Position numbers and translations under genes: made by a program
Shown: piece by piece, positions 8,182 through 17,217 of the stretch
How positions within the stretch are numbered: position 1 is the first letter of the stretch
How the letters are laid out: each line of letters starts with the position of its first letter
NCBI GenBank assembly: GCA_900471605.1
Contig: UCEY01000055.1
Span: 44,525-108,524 of the forward strand
From: Hyphomicrobiales bacterium
GTDB lineage: Bacteria; Pseudomonadota; Alphaproteobacteria; Rhizobiales; Rhizobiaceae
Length of the DNA: 64,000 nt
Reading direction: 5' to 3'
The notes under the pieces: generated by a model
What the model was told of the DNA's origin: nothing
Databases searched by the model: none
Seen by the model: only the letters and a program-made list of their open reading frames with translations

Positions 8182-8197
8182 ATAGCTACGGAGCTAT
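8182..8197 (-). promoter_or_regulatory. Inverted-repeat operator for the ArsR/SRPBCC operon
   Basis: The perfect inverted repeat ATAGCT-ACGG-AGCTAT is placed directly upstream of the arsR-type gene. GGCTATG half-site-like copies occur nearby (8166 and about 8275). Position and symmetry fit an ArsR-dimer operator. Confidence 0.6.
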
Positions 8198-8385
8198 GAA
8201 TAAGTCAAGCGAGAAGTGGAATTGGCTTGATTGACTTGGCCAAGGCGCCGAGCTCAGGATTTATGATAGTTACATGGCTATGCATTCGACGGGACGTGCC
8301 GGTCACGCAGGGGCGCCGGTGATGGCGCGATACTTTCAGTCCCGACCGGCGCTGCGGCATGCAATCGGTAGTCCATAAAGCGGAC

Positions 8386-8414
8386 TTGGTTCGCTTCCGG
8401 AACGGGATTATCCT
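8386..8414 (+). promoter_or_regulatory. Candidate sigma70 promoter of the hxlR-type gene
   Basis: TTGGTT (8386-8391) and TATCCT (8409-8414) are separated by 17 bases and lie 28 bases before the ATG, with AGGAGG between. The score is only moderate against the consensus. Confidence 0.4.
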
Positions 8415-8442
8415 GACCTGGGGCATACTGAGGAGGTTGGCG

Positions 8443-9147
8443 ATGTTGGAGGTCACCGCGAGCTATGGCCAGTTCTGCCCGGTCGCAATGGCGGCGGAGA
8501 TTTTCTGCACCCGCTGGACGCCGCTCATCCTGCGGGAACTCCTTTGCGGCAGTTGCCGCTTCAACGACCTCAGGCGCGGTGTGCCGCGCATGTCGCCGAC
8601 CCTGCTTTCGAAACGGCTGAAGGAACTGGTCCAGGCGGGCATCGTCGAAAACCGAAGGGGAGAGGACGGCGCGACCGAATACCACCTGACGCCCGCCGGC
8701 GAGGATCTGCGCGAGGTGGTGATGACGCTCGGCTTCTGGGGCCAGCACTGGGTCGAGACCCAGCATTCGCTTCAGAAGCTCGATCCCTCGCTGCTGATGT
8801 GGGACATGCGCCGCCATCTCGATCCGACCCCGATGCCGTCCCGGCGCTGCACAGTGCTGTTCCAGTATCCCGAACGGCCGGCGGCCCAGCAACGCTACTG
8901 GCTGGTCGTCGACGGCGGCGAGGTCGATATCTGCTCGACCGATCCGGGCTTCGAAATCGACCTCTACGTGACCTCGTCGCTCAGGACGATGACGGCGATC
9001 TGGATGGGTCTCGCAACCGTGCGGGCCGAGATCGCAAGCGGCCGGCTTGAACTCGACGGCGATCCGGAAATGGCAAGCTCAATGCAACAATGGCTGGGTT
9101 TGAGCCCGTTTGCGCGGGAACGTCCGAGAACGGGGAAGGCGGCGTGA
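8443..9147 (+). CDS. HxlR-family transcriptional regulator with C-terminal extension
   Basis: A 234-residue protein. Residues 10-100 are an HxlR winged helix: FCPVAMAAEIFCTRWTPLIL with the redox-type cysteine near the N-terminus, LRRGVPRMSPTLLSKRLKEL, and the wing NRRGEDGATEYHLT. Typical HxlR proteins are about 110-150 residues. Here an extra roughly 110-residue C-terminal domain, with VLFQYPERPAAQQRYWLVVDGG and DVDLY-like strands, resembles SCP2-like sterol-carrier modules. The start at 8443 is chosen for AGGAGG six bases upstream. It is divergent from the ArsR/SRPBCC pair; the target genes are unknown. Confidence 0.85.
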   Translation: MLEVTASYGQFCPVAMAAEIFCTRWTPLILRELLCGSCRFNDLRRGVPRMSPTLLSKRLKELVQAGIVENRRGEDGATEYHLTPAGEDLREVVMTLGFWGQHWVETQHSLQKLDPSLLMWDMRRHLDPTPMPSRRCTVLFQYPERPAAQQRYWLVVDGGEVDICSTDPGFEIDLYVTSSLRTMTAIWMGLATVRAEIASGRLELDGDPEMASSMQQWLGLSPFARERPRTGKAA

Positions 9148-9198
9148 CCTTGTCTTCGTGATCGAAAAGCTCCTGGAGAGTGCGGCTGTCTCCCAACG

Positions 9199-9333
9199 AT
9201 CTCCCCCCTTGAGGGGGAGATGTCACGAAAGTGACAGAGGGGGGTAGCGACGGAGCGGCAAAGTCCAAGGTTGATGTGGTGCGGATACACCCCCCTCTGC
9301 CTTGCCGGGCATCTCCCCCTCGAGGGGGGAGAT
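9199..9333. repeat. MITE-like intergenic palindromic element
   Basis: About 135 bases bounded by inverted copies of ATCTCCCCCCT-GAGGGGGAGATG (left end 9199, right end 9333). Inner inverted blocks follow: GACAGAGGGGGGT near 9234 against ACCCCCCTCTG near 9289. Each end is itself a palindrome, so the whole folds into a large cruciform. It has no coding capacity. It resembles dispersed palindromic elements seen between rhizobial genes, and lies between two gene ends facing each other. Confidence 0.8.
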
Positions 9334-9374
9334 CGGCTGGAGCGGCCGTCCCACCATACATCGTCGGTAGAGGC

Positions 9375-12287
9375 TTACGCCCGCTTGGTCAGCGGAAACC
9401 GCTCCTTCAACAGCCGCAGCACCGCGTCTGCCGGCGCGGGCGGGCCGAACAGGTAGCTCTGGCCGAAATGGCAGCCCATCTTGGCGAGTTCGGCCGCATC
9501 CTCGTCGGTCTCGACGCCTTCGGCCACCACCGTCATTTCGAGCGCCCGGGCCATGGCGATCACCGATCTGAGCAGCACGGCACGCTTTTCCGTCGCGTTG
9601 CGGACCAGCGCCTTGTCGAGCTTGATCGTGTCGAACGGGAACTGCGTGAGGTAGGCGAGCGACGAATAACCGGTGCCGAAATCGTCGAGCGCGAGGCTGA
9701 GGCCGGTTTCCTTGAGCTTGGCGAGCACCAGGCGCGCCTGTTCCGGGTTCTCCATCATCAGCGACTCGGTGAGTTCGAGCTTCAGCTGACCCGGATTGAC
9801 CTGGGTCTTCTGCAACAGCGCGCGCACGTCGTTATAGAGGTCGGCATTGAGCAATTGCGCGCTCGACAGGTTGACCGACACGAAGACCGGCAGGTCGCCC
9901 GTCTGCTGCTGCCAGATCATCAGGTCGGTCGCGGCGCGGTCCATGGCGAACAGGCCGAGCGGGCCGATCAGGTCCGACATCTCCGCGATCGGGATGAATT
10001 CCGAAGGGGGAATGCTGCCGCGCTTGGGGTGGTCCCAGCGCATCAGCGCCTCGAAACCGGCGATCTCGCCATCCTTCAGGCTGATGATCGGCTGATAGGC
10101 GAGGAACAGTTCCTTGCGCTCGATGGCGCGGCGCAGATCGGTCTCGATCTGCAGCTTGTCGGCGCCGGCGGCCCGGAAGGCGGGGCGGAAAGGCTCGACG
10201 CGGTTGCCGCCGGCGCGTTTCGCCCGGTACATGGCAAGTTCCGCGTCGGCCAGCATGCCGGAGGCACTTTCCTGCTGGTCGACCCAGGAAGACAGGCCGA
10301 TCGAGGCCGTCAGGATGATCTCGCGATTGGCGAAATTGATCGGCACCATGATCGCCTTGGAGACCGCGTCGGCGAAATCCGCCACCTTGGCCGGATCGCG
10401 TTCCGAAACCAGGATCAGGCCGAACTGGTCGCCGGCAAGCCGGGCCAGCGTGTCTTGCGGTTTCAGCAGACGCCGCAGGCGGCGGGTGAGCGCGATCAGG
10501 ATGTTGTCGCCGGCTGCGATGCCCAGACTGTCGTTCACCTGCTTGTAGCGGTCGATGTCGATCGCCATCACGGTCGGCCGCACGGTATCGCCACCCGGCG
10601 CGAGCGTCAGCACCGATTGCAGCCGGTCGAGGAAGACCTGGCGGTTCGGCAGGCCCGTCAGGTTGTCGTGCAGCGCGTCCTGCAGCAGCCGTTCGACGGA
10701 ATTCTTCTGCTCGGTCACATCCACGATCGTCCCGACGCAGCGGATGATTTCGCCGTTCGAGCCGAGCACCGGCCGGGCGCGGATCTGCAGCCAGTGGAAA
10801 TGCCCGTCCTCGGCGCGGATGCGGAATTCGTGGTTCAGCCGGCCGCGGCGGTGTTCCAGCAAAACGTCCAGTGTCGCGCGAAAGCGGTCCCGGTCGTCGG
10901 GGTGGAGGCGTGGCACCCAGTTGCGCACCGGCCCGTGCATGGCGCCGGAATCAAGCCCGAGGCGGGCCGAGATGTCGGGCGTGGTGACGACGCGGTCGCG
11001 CGCCACGTCCCAGTCCCAGACTGTATCGCCGCTGCCCGTCAGCGCCAGCGACTGGCGTTCGAGGTCCGAAAACAGGCCCTGCTGATAGGCCCCGCCGGCA
11101 AAGGCGTGCTGCATGACCGTGAAGCCGATCAGAAGCACGATCAGCACCAGACCGCCGCCCAGCGCCGGCTGGATGATGTCGTTGTCGAGCTTGCCGGTCA
11201 CCGTCAGCCAGCCGCCGAACAGCCAGACCAGGATCAGCGCCCAGGTCGGCACCAGCAGGATCGCCCGGTCGTAGCGGTTGAAACCGAGATAGATGATCAG
11301 AAGGATGCCGACCGTACCGGTCAGCGCAAACGAGATACGGGCGATGCCGGACGCGACCGACGGGTCGTAGATCGCCACGCCGCCCAGCAGCACAAGGCCG
11401 ACCACCCAGGCAAGCGTCGCGTAACCCAGATGCACATGCCAGCGGTTGAGGTTGAGATAGGTGAACAGGAAGATGACGAGCGAGGAGGCGAGCGCCACTT
11501 CCGCCGCCGCGCGCCAGATGCGCTGGTCGCCCGAGGTGATGGTGATCAGCTTGTCGAGGAAGCCGAAATCGACGCAGATATAGGCGAGCACCGCCCAGGC
11601 GAGTGCCGCCGCCGCCGGCAGCATGGAGGTGCCCTTGACGACGAAGAGAATGGTCAGGAACACCGCGAGCAGGCCGGCAATGCCGAGCACGATGCCGCGA
11701 TAGAGGGTGAACGAGTTGACCGTGTCCTTGTAGGCGTCCGGCTGCCAGAGATAGATCTGCGGCAGCGAGGGCGTCGCCAGTTCCGCCACGAAGGTGATGG
11801 TCGAGCCGGGGTTCAGCGTGATCCGGAAAACGTCGGCATCTGCGCTCGGTATCCGGTCGAGCGCAAAACCTTCCGACGGCGTGATCGAGATGATGCGCTG
11901 CGAGCCGAGATCCGGCCAGAACATTTTCGAATTGGCGAGCCGGAAATGCGGCGCGACGATCACCCGTTCGAGCTGTTCTTCCGAGACGTTGGAAAGTGCG
12001 AAGACCGCCCAGTCGCCCTGGTGGCCGGGCGAACTGGCGCGCACCTCGATGCGGCGGCGGATGCCGTCCGCGGCGGCGGCGGTCGAGACCTGGAAGGCTT
12101 CGCCCTGGTTGACGTAGATATCCGTGGTTCTCGTCAGGTCGAGCGCGGTGTCGTCCCGCGAGATCTTGACCGGTTCTGCGGCGTGCGCACCCGGCGCCGC
12201 CGTCAGGAACATGGCGGCAACAAGGAGGGCGATGATCGCCGGAACGAGGCGGATCAACGGCGCAGGACGCAAGGAACGGGCGCTCAT
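9375..12287 (-). CDS. Membrane 7TM-PAS-GGDEF-EAL protein, probable c-di-GMP phosphodiesterase
   Basis: A 970-residue protein. A signal or anchor segment (about 1-37) is followed by a periplasmic domain (about 38-190) and seven to eight transmembrane helices (about 195-415) like 7TMR-DISM proteins. A PAS fold with PAC (about 430-550) comes next, then GGDEF (about 555-710) and EAL (about 720-965). The GGDEF signature is AGDQF (A618-F622), so cyclase activity is doubtful. The EAL site is intact: E746-A-L, NLSSAQL, ELTES, DDFGTGYSSL, KLDK and AEGVET. It is therefore expected to hydrolyse c-di-GMP under membrane or periplasmic control. The ATG overlaps the GNAT stop (ATGA). Confidence 0.92.
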   Translation of the reverse strand: MSARSLRPAPLIRLVPAIIALLVAAMFLTAAPGAHAAEPVKISRDDTALDLTRTTDIYVNQGEAFQVSTAAAADGIRRRIEVRASSPGHQGDWAVFALSNVSEEQLERVIVAPHFRLANSKMFWPDLGSQRIISITPSEGFALDRIPSADADVFRITLNPGSTITFVAELATPSLPQIYLWQPDAYKDTVNSFTLYRGIVLGIAGLLAVFLTILFVVKGTSMLPAAAALAWAVLAYICVDFGFLDKLITITSGDQRIWRAAAEVALASSLVIFLFTYLNLNRWHVHLGYATLAWVVGLVLLGGVAIYDPSVASGIARISFALTGTVGILLIIYLGFNRYDRAILLVPTWALILVWLFGGWLTVTGKLDNDIIQPALGGGLVLIVLLIGFTVMQHAFAGGAYQQGLFSDLERQSLALTGSGDTVWDWDVARDRVVTTPDISARLGLDSGAMHGPVRNWVPRLHPDDRDRFRATLDVLLEHRRGRLNHEFRIRAEDGHFHWLQIRARPVLGSNGEIIRCVGTIVDVTEQKNSVERLLQDALHDNLTGLPNRQVFLDRLQSVLTLAPGGDTVRPTVMAIDIDRYKQVNDSLGIAAGDNILIALTRRLRRLLKPQDTLARLAGDQFGLILVSERDPAKVADFADAVSKAIMVPINFANREIILTASIGLSSWVDQQESASGMLADAELAMYRAKRAGGNRVEPFRPAFRAAGADKLQIETDLRRAIERKELFLAYQPIISLKDGEIAGFEALMRWDHPKRGSIPPSEFIPIAEMSDLIGPLGLFAMDRAATDLMIWQQQTGDLPVFVSVNLSSAQLLNADLYNDVRALLQKTQVNPGQLKLELTESLMMENPEQARLVLAKLKETGLSLALDDFGTGYSSLAYLTQFPFDTIKLDKALVRNATEKRAVLLRSVIAMARALEMTVVAEGVETDEDAAELAKMGCHFGQSYLFGPPAPADAVLRLLKERFPLTKRA

Positions 12288-12895
12288 GGCTTCAGCATCT
12301 TCCCGAACTCACCGTCTTCCGGCAGCCGGGAAAACATCAGGTGGTCGCGCCATTCGCCATTGATTTTGAGATACTTGCGCAAAAGACCTTCCTGCTCGAA
12401 GCCGGCCTTTTCCAGAAGCCGTACACTTTTCCAGTTCTCCGGAATACAGGCTGCCTCGATCCGGTGCAACTGAAGTCCGCTGTAGATGTACGGGATAGCC
12501 ACCTTCAATGCGGCCAACATATGGCCTTGGCCGGAATGTTTTTCCCCCATCCAGTAGCCGATCATGCAGCTCTGCGCCGCCCCCCGGCGGATATAGCCGA
12601 TGGTCAGGCCGCCGAGCAGGACCTGATCGTCCCGGCGAAAGAGAAGCAGCGGTACGGCAAGCCCGGACGCATATTCCTGGCCGCTCCTGACGACGCGCGA
12701 GCGGAACGATCCCTCGGTCAGTTCGTCCGGCCGCCAGATCGGCTCCCAGGGCTGCAGGAACGGGCGGCTTTCCGAGCGCAGCCGCTGCCACTGCTTGTAA
12801 TCGGAATAGCGGGGAAGCCGGAGCAGGTGGTTTTCGCCATAAAGCTCTGGTGTGTCCGGCTGTCGCGACAGGAACCGAAACACCGACTTGGTCAT
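12284..12895 (-). CDS. GNAT acetyltransferase, RimJ/RimL type
   Basis: A 203-residue GNAT of the RimJ/RimL (ribosomal-protein N-terminal alanine acetyltransferase) group. Its acetyl-CoA site region reads YWMGEKHSGQGHMLAALKVAIPYIY, followed by LHRIEAACIPENWKSVRLLEKAGF, the family's C-terminal motif. It lies between the M16 protease gene (30 bases upstream) and the c-di-GMP gene, which it overlaps by ATGA, so they form one transcription unit. The substrate is not certain; RimJ is the family-level guess. Confidence 0.88.
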   Translation of the reverse strand: MTKSVFRFLSRQPDTPELYGENHLLRLPRYSDYKQWQRLRSESRPFLQPWEPIWRPDELTEGSFRSRVVRSGQEYASGLAVPLLLFRRDDQVLLGGLTIGYIRRGAAQSCMIGYWMGEKHSGQGHMLAALKVAIPYIYSGLQLHRIEAACIPENWKSVRLLEKAGFEQEGLLRKYLKINGEWRDHLMFSRLPEDGEFGKMLKP

Positions 12896-12925
12896 GCGAG
12901 TGCTGCTCCGGGCAGGGCGGCCGGT

Positions 12926-14221
12926 TTAACCGGCCTTCTTCGACTGGATCCCCGGCGAGGCGAGCGCCGCGGTGATGTCGCCGAGCGGCGCGAGCTGTTC
13001 GATCGGGCCGACCGCCGACAATGTTGGAACTGTATCGAAAAACAGCCGTCCGGCAAGATCGGTGAGCCGCTCGGTGGTGATCCCTTCCAGCCGTTCCATC
13101 ATTTCCGGGTTCGGGATCGGGCGTCCGTAGAGCATCATCTGGCGGGCGATCTGGCCGGCACGCGCCGCCGGGCTTTCCTGGCCCATCAGCAGCTGGGCGC
13201 GGATCTGGGCGCGGGCGCGGTCGATTTCCTGCTGGTGAATGGTTTCCGAAGACTTGCGCAGCTCGTCGAGGATGACGGGCACCAGCGTCGGCAGCTCGTT
13301 GCCGCCGGTCGCCGCATGGATGCCGAAGATGCCGGTATCGGAAAAACCCCAGTGGAAGGCATAGACCGAATAGCAGAGACCGCGATGTTCGCGCACTTCC
13401 TGGAACAGGCGCGACGACATGCCGCCGCCGAGAATGTTGGCAAGGATCTGCGAACAGTAGAAGTCGCGCATGTGATAGGCCTTGCCCTCGAAACCGAGCA
13501 GGACCTGCGCGTCCATCAGGTCGCGGGTTTCGCGCACGTCACCGCCGATATAGCGGGCGGTTTCGAGCACGGGAGGCGCGCTCGGCGTCATCGGCAGGCT
13601 GGCGAAACGCTCTTCCACCTGTTTGGCGAAGGTCGCATGGTCGACGGCGCCGGCGGCGACCACGAACATCCTGTCCGTCGTGTAATTGCGCGAAAGATAG
13701 TTGCGGATCTGGCCCGGCGAGAAGCTCTTGACCGTTTCCGGCGTGCCGAGGATCGGCCGGCCGAGCGTCTGGCCGAGATAGGCGACCTCGGAAAATTTGT
13801 CGAACACCACGTCGTCGGGCGTGTCGTTGGCGGCGCCGATCTCCTGCAGGATGACGTGCTTTTCGCGGCGCAGCTCTTCCTCGTCGAAGGCCGATTCCGT
13901 CAGGATGTCGGCGAGGATATCGACCGCGAGCGGCACATGGTCCTTGAGCACGCGGGCGTAATAGGAGGTGGTTTCGGTCGAGGTTGCGGCATTCAGCTCG
14001 CCGCCGACATTCTCGATTTCCTCGGCGATGTCGCGAGCGCTGCGGCGGGCGGTGCCCTTGAAGGCCATGTGCTCGAGGAGGTGGGCGATCCCGTGTTCGT
14101 CCTCGGTCTCGTTGCGTGATCCGGACTTGATCCAGACACCCAGCGCGACGCTCTCCAGATGCGGCATGGTTTCGGTGACGACCGTCAACCCGGAGGCGAG
14201 CCGGGTGATTTCTACATTCAT
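12926..14221 (-). CDS. M16-family zinc protease (mitochondrial processing peptidase-like)
   Basis: A 431-residue protease with the inverted zinc motif HLLEH (H47, E50, H51) and the third ligand E127 in VILQEIGA. These are the ligands of the M16B/MPP-beta group. The C-terminal half carries GGGMSSRLFQEVREHRGLCYSVYA. Length is typical for a single-chain M16B. Alphaproteobacterial members are the bacterial relatives of the mitochondrial processing peptidase. The gene follows threonine synthase with a 33-base gap and precedes the RimJ-like GNAT, an order I recall from other Rhizobiaceae. Confidence 0.93.
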   Translation of the reverse strand: MNVEITRLASGLTVVTETMPHLESVALGVWIKSGSRNETEDEHGIAHLLEHMAFKGTARRSARDIAEEIENVGGELNAATSTETTSYYARVLKDHVPLAVDILADILTESAFDEEELRREKHVILQEIGAANDTPDDVVFDKFSEVAYLGQTLGRPILGTPETVKSFSPGQIRNYLSRNYTTDRMFVVAAGAVDHATFAKQVEERFASLPMTPSAPPVLETARYIGGDVRETRDLMDAQVLLGFEGKAYHMRDFYCSQILANILGGGMSSRLFQEVREHRGLCYSVYAFHWGFSDTGIFGIHAATGGNELPTLVPVILDELRKSSETIHQQEIDRARAQIRAQLLMGQESPAARAGQIARQMMLYGRPIPNPEMMERLEGITTERLTDLAGRLFFDTVPTLSAVGPIEQLAPLGDITAALASPGIQSKKAG

Positions 14222-14254
14222 CTTTACGTCTTTCCGGCGCCGCCGATACTTGTA

Positions 14255-15649
14255 TTACTTAGCGCGGGCATGCTCGCCGATGAAAGTTTCGACGGACTTA
14301 AGCTCAGGCTCCAAGATATCGAAGCGCTCCTCCCTTTGCATAAGATCAGCAAGCCATGATGGAAGCGCCGGATCAATTCCGCAAGCGGATTTTACCGAGG
14401 CCGGAAATTTGGCCGGGTGGGCGGTGGCAAGCGTCACCATCGGGCTCGCCGGCTTTGCATTCTTTTTCGCGACGAAAACGCCGGTCGCCGTATGCGGGTC
14501 GAGCAGGTATCCGGTTTCGGCAAGCGTCTCGCGGATCGTCGCGGCAACCTGCCGCTCGGTCGCCCGGCCGGCGCGGAATTCGCGGCGGATCGCTTTCAGC
14601 GCGTCCGGCTTGATCTCGAAACTGCCGGACTGTTTCAGCCCGGCCATGGCGGCGCGAACCGAGCCGGCATCGCGGCCATAGGCCTCGAACAGCAGCCGCT
14701 CGAAATTCGACGAGATCTGGATGTCCATCGATGGCGAGGTGGTCGCCTTGACGTCGCGCATCTCGTAGCGCCCGGTCTTCAGCGTCCGGGCCAGGATGTC
14801 GTTGTCATTGGTGGCGATCACCAGCCGGTCGATCGGCAGGCCCATCTTCTTGGCCACGTAGCCCGCGAAGATATCGCCGAAATTGCCGGTCGGTACCGTA
14901 AACGAGATCTTCCGGTCCGGGCCGCCGAGCGAAACGGCGGCGGTGAAATAATAGACCACCTGCGCCATGATCCGCGCCCAGTTGATCGAGTTGACGCCGG
15001 AAAGCCTGACCCGGTCGCGGAAGGCGACGTCGTTGAACATCTCTTTCACGAGGTTCTGGCAGTCGTCGAAATTGCCCTTCACGGCAAGCGCATGCACATT
15101 GGCTGCAGTGGACGTCGTCATCTGCCGCTGCTGTACGGACGAGACCTTGCCATGCGGGAAGAGGATAAAGATGTCGGTGCGCTCGCGCCCCGCAAAGGCG
15201 TCGATCGCCGCCCCGCCGGTATCGCCCGAAGTCGCGCCGACGATCGTCGCGCGTTCGCCGCGCTCGGCGAGCACATAGTCCATCAGCCGGGCGAGCAGCT
15301 GCATCGCCACGTCCTTGAAGGCGAGCGTGGTGCCGTGGAAGAGTTCGAGCACAAAATCATTGGGCCCTGTCTGCACCAGCGGCACGACGGCCGGATGCCG
15401 GAAGGTGGCATAGGCGTCCGTGATCATGCCCTTCAGCTTGTCGGCCGGGATTTCGTCGCCGACGAAGTGCTTCAGGATCTCGAAGGCGACTTCCTGATAG
15501 GTCTTGCCGCGCAGCGCACGAATTTCCTTTTTGGAGAGCGAGGGCCATTGGCGCGGCACATAAAGGCCGCCGTCGCGGGCAAGCCCCGCCATCAGCGCAT
15601 CCCGGAATCCGAGCGGAGCGGCTTCGCCCCGGGTAGAAATGTAGTCCAC
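14255..15649 (-). CDS. thrC: Threonine synthase
   Basis: A 464-residue PLP enzyme converting O-phosphohomoserine to threonine in the cytosol. The PLP lysine is K112 in FHGTTLAFKDVA. The phosphate-binding loop is GATSGDTGGAA, and SGVNSINWARI and PTGNFGD follow as in the family. The start is GTG 15649 (VDYISTRGEA...), which matches the normal N-terminus; the open frame extends further upstream without family similarity. It heads the thrC-M16 protease-GNAT-EAL series and is divergent from a lipoprotein gene. Confidence 0.95.
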   Translation of the reverse strand: MDYISTRGEAAPLGFRDALMAGLARDGGLYVPRQWPSLSKKEIRALRGKTYQEVAFEILKHFVGDEIPADKLKGMITDAYATFRHPAVVPLVQTGPNDFVLELFHGTTLAFKDVAMQLLARLMDYVLAERGERATIVGATSGDTGGAAIDAFAGRERTDIFILFPHGKVSSVQQRQMTTSTAANVHALAVKGNFDDCQNLVKEMFNDVAFRDRVRLSGVNSINWARIMAQVVYYFTAAVSLGGPDRKISFTVPTGNFGDIFAGYVAKKMGLPIDRLVIATNDNDILARTLKTGRYEMRDVKATTSPSMDIQISSNFERLLFEAYGRDAGSVRAAMAGLKQSGSFEIKPDALKAIRREFRAGRATERQVAATIRETLAETGYLLDPHTATGVFVAKKNAKPASPMVTLATAHPAKFPASVKSACGIDPALPSWLADLMQREERFDILEPELKSVETFIGEHARAK

Positions 15650-15785
15650 GACCGTCAATCCCCAATCGATTTTTATTCGCGCCGCTGATATAGACCAGGA
15701 AAATGGGCGGTGAAAGACCGGAAAACAACAGTCCGGTTCGCTTCGGTGTCTGCCCGGAAATTGCGATGGAAGAGGGTTGAGTACG

Positions 15786-16355
15786 GTGTTTGCAAAGATT
15801 TCGCGTAGTTTGCTGGCGGTATCGGTCGTTGCGGTTCTCGCAGGCTGCAATTCCTCGGCGCCGACCGAAGGACTGACCCCAACCGCCAATGCGGCCCCCG
15901 CAGGTCAGGCCGTAACCCCGGTCGTGCAGGCCTTCTGCCCGCCGGTCGTGATGCTGGAGCAGACCGCGATCCATCGCGCCTATGCGCGCGGCGGAGAGAA
16001 CAAGCCGGAAAAGCTGCTCTACCAGGCTTCGCTCGCCGACGCGACGCGCCAGTGCACCGCCAATGAAACGACGCTGACCATCAATGTCGTCGCACAGGGC
16101 CGCGTCGTGCAGGGCCCGGCCGGCGTTCCCGGCAAGGTCACCCTGCCGATCCTCGTCGAAGTGGTCGATGGCGACAGCGTCATCTATTCGCAGAAGGTGG
16201 CCTTCCCGGTCGACATGCCGGCCGGCGGCACCCAGTTCATCTTCAACAAGGCGGATGTGCAGATCCCGAACGCCCAGGGCGGCGCGTCGCGCTTCACCCG
16301 CGTCCGCCTCGGCTTCGACACCGGCCCCGCAAAGAAGCCGGTCCGCCGGAAGTGA
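15786..16355 (+). CDS. Lipoprotein, hypothetical
   Basis: A 189-residue protein with a lipoprotein signal: positively charged start, hydrophobic stretch, and lipobox LAGC with lipidated C21. The mature part is Pro/Ala-rich at first (TPTANAAPAGQAVTP) and then forms a beta-rich domain of about 130 residues ending in basic residues. GTG 15786 is preferred over TTG 15777 because GGAAGAGG is better spaced for it. A homologous group of conserved alphaproteobacterial lipoproteins exists, but no function is known. It is divergent from thrC. Confidence 0.8.
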   Translation: MFAKISRSLLAVSVVAVLAGCNSSAPTEGLTPTANAAPAGQAVTPVVQAFCPPVVMLEQTAIHRAYARGGENKPEKLLYQASLADATRQCTANETTLTINVVAQGRVVQGPAGVPGKVTLPILVEVVDGDSVIYSQKVAFPVDMPAGGTQFIFNKADVQIPNAQGGASRFTRVRLGFDTGPAKKPVRRK

Positions 16356-16379
16356 TCTAGAAAGAAACGGTCGGGGTTC

Positions 16380-17069
16380 TCAGAACGCGCCGGCCCATTC
16401 GCCCAGCGCGGCGATGACGGCCGGCAGGTCCATCATCCGCGAGATCACGGTTTCGGCGCCCGCATCCGTCAGCCGGTCGGCATGGCTGGGATAGGTGTGG
16501 GATGCGCCGGTAAAGCCGACGACGCGCATGCCCGCGGCCTTGGCGCCATGGACGCCGTGGGTGGAGTCCTCGATCACCAGGCATTTCTCCGGCGGGACTT
16601 TGAACTGCTGGGCGGCGTGCAGGAAGATGTCCGGCTTCGGCTTCACCCGATCCGGCCCGAGGTCCTTGGCCGAATAGATGTGCGGCGCGAAATACGGCTT
16701 GAGGCCGACCTTTTCGAGCATCATGTCGATCCGGTGGCTGCTCGAATTGGAGCAGATGCAGCGCTGCGTCGTCAGCCTTGCGAGTGCGAATTTCACCCCG
16801 TCGATGATCTTAACGTCGCGCCCGAGCCGCGCGTCGAGCAGCGTCTCGGACTTGTCGATCAGCGAGGCCGACAGCGGAATGTTGGCTTCCTTCTCGACCT
16901 CCAGAAGAATGTTCTTCCAGGTCATGCCGGCGAATCGCTCGCCCATTTCCTCGACGCTGATCGGGTAACCCGCCTCCGTCAGCAGCCGGGATTCCACCTG
17001 TGCCGCGATGATTTCGGAATCGACGAGAACGCCGTCGCAATCGAAAATGATGAGGTCGAAGCTGCTCAT
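16380..17069 (-). CDS. HAD-superfamily phosphatase (phosphoglycolate phosphatase-like)
   Basis: A 229-residue HAD subfamily IA hydrolase. Motif I is FDCDGVLVDSE with nucleophile D10 and D12; the motif II region is CICSNSSS; the motif III lysine is in RVKPKPDIF; motif IV is VIEDSTHG. The helical cap lies between about residues 20 and 90. Members dephosphorylate small sugar or sugar-acid phosphates such as 2-deoxyglucose-6-phosphate or phosphoglycolate; the substrate here is unknown. AGAAGG supports the start. It is convergent with the lipoprotein gene. Confidence 0.9.
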   Translation of the reverse strand: MSSFDLIIFDCDGVLVDSEIIAAQVESRLLTEAGYPISVEEMGERFAGMTWKNILLEVEKEANIPLSASLIDKSETLLDARLGRDVKIIDGVKFALARLTTQRCICSNSSSHRIDMMLEKVGLKPYFAPHIYSAKDLGPDRVKPKPDIFLHAAQQFKVPPEKCLVIEDSTHGVHGAKAAGMRVVGFTGASHTYPSHADRLTDAGAETVISRMMDLPAVIAALGEWAGAF

Positions 17070-17199
17070 GAGGAAATGCCTTCTATGGGCCTGTATGGAA
17101 GGTGAGGCGGCCTTTTATACGATGGTACCGCAAACCTCAACCAACCGCCATGCATGACGGGAACAAGCGTAGCGGGCGGCTCTCGACAAGCCGGGGGTG

Positions 17200-17215
17200 G
17201 CGTTCTAAGGAACGC
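17200..17215 (+). promoter_or_regulatory. Inverted repeat over the bioR ribosome-binding site
   Basis: The perfect inverted repeat GCGTTC-TAAG-GAACGC ends two bases before the bioR ATG and includes AAGGAA, the likely Shine-Dalgarno. It could be an RNA hairpin that limits translation, or a DNA operator. Confidence 0.4.
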
Positions 17216-17217
17216 TG

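Noticed and set aside
9231..12473. Very long open frame on the plus strand opposite the c-di-GMP gene
   Set aside because: His/Arg/Asp-rich composition typical of the antisense of a GC-rich gene, no ribosome site, and it contradicts the well-supported GGDEF-EAL gene.
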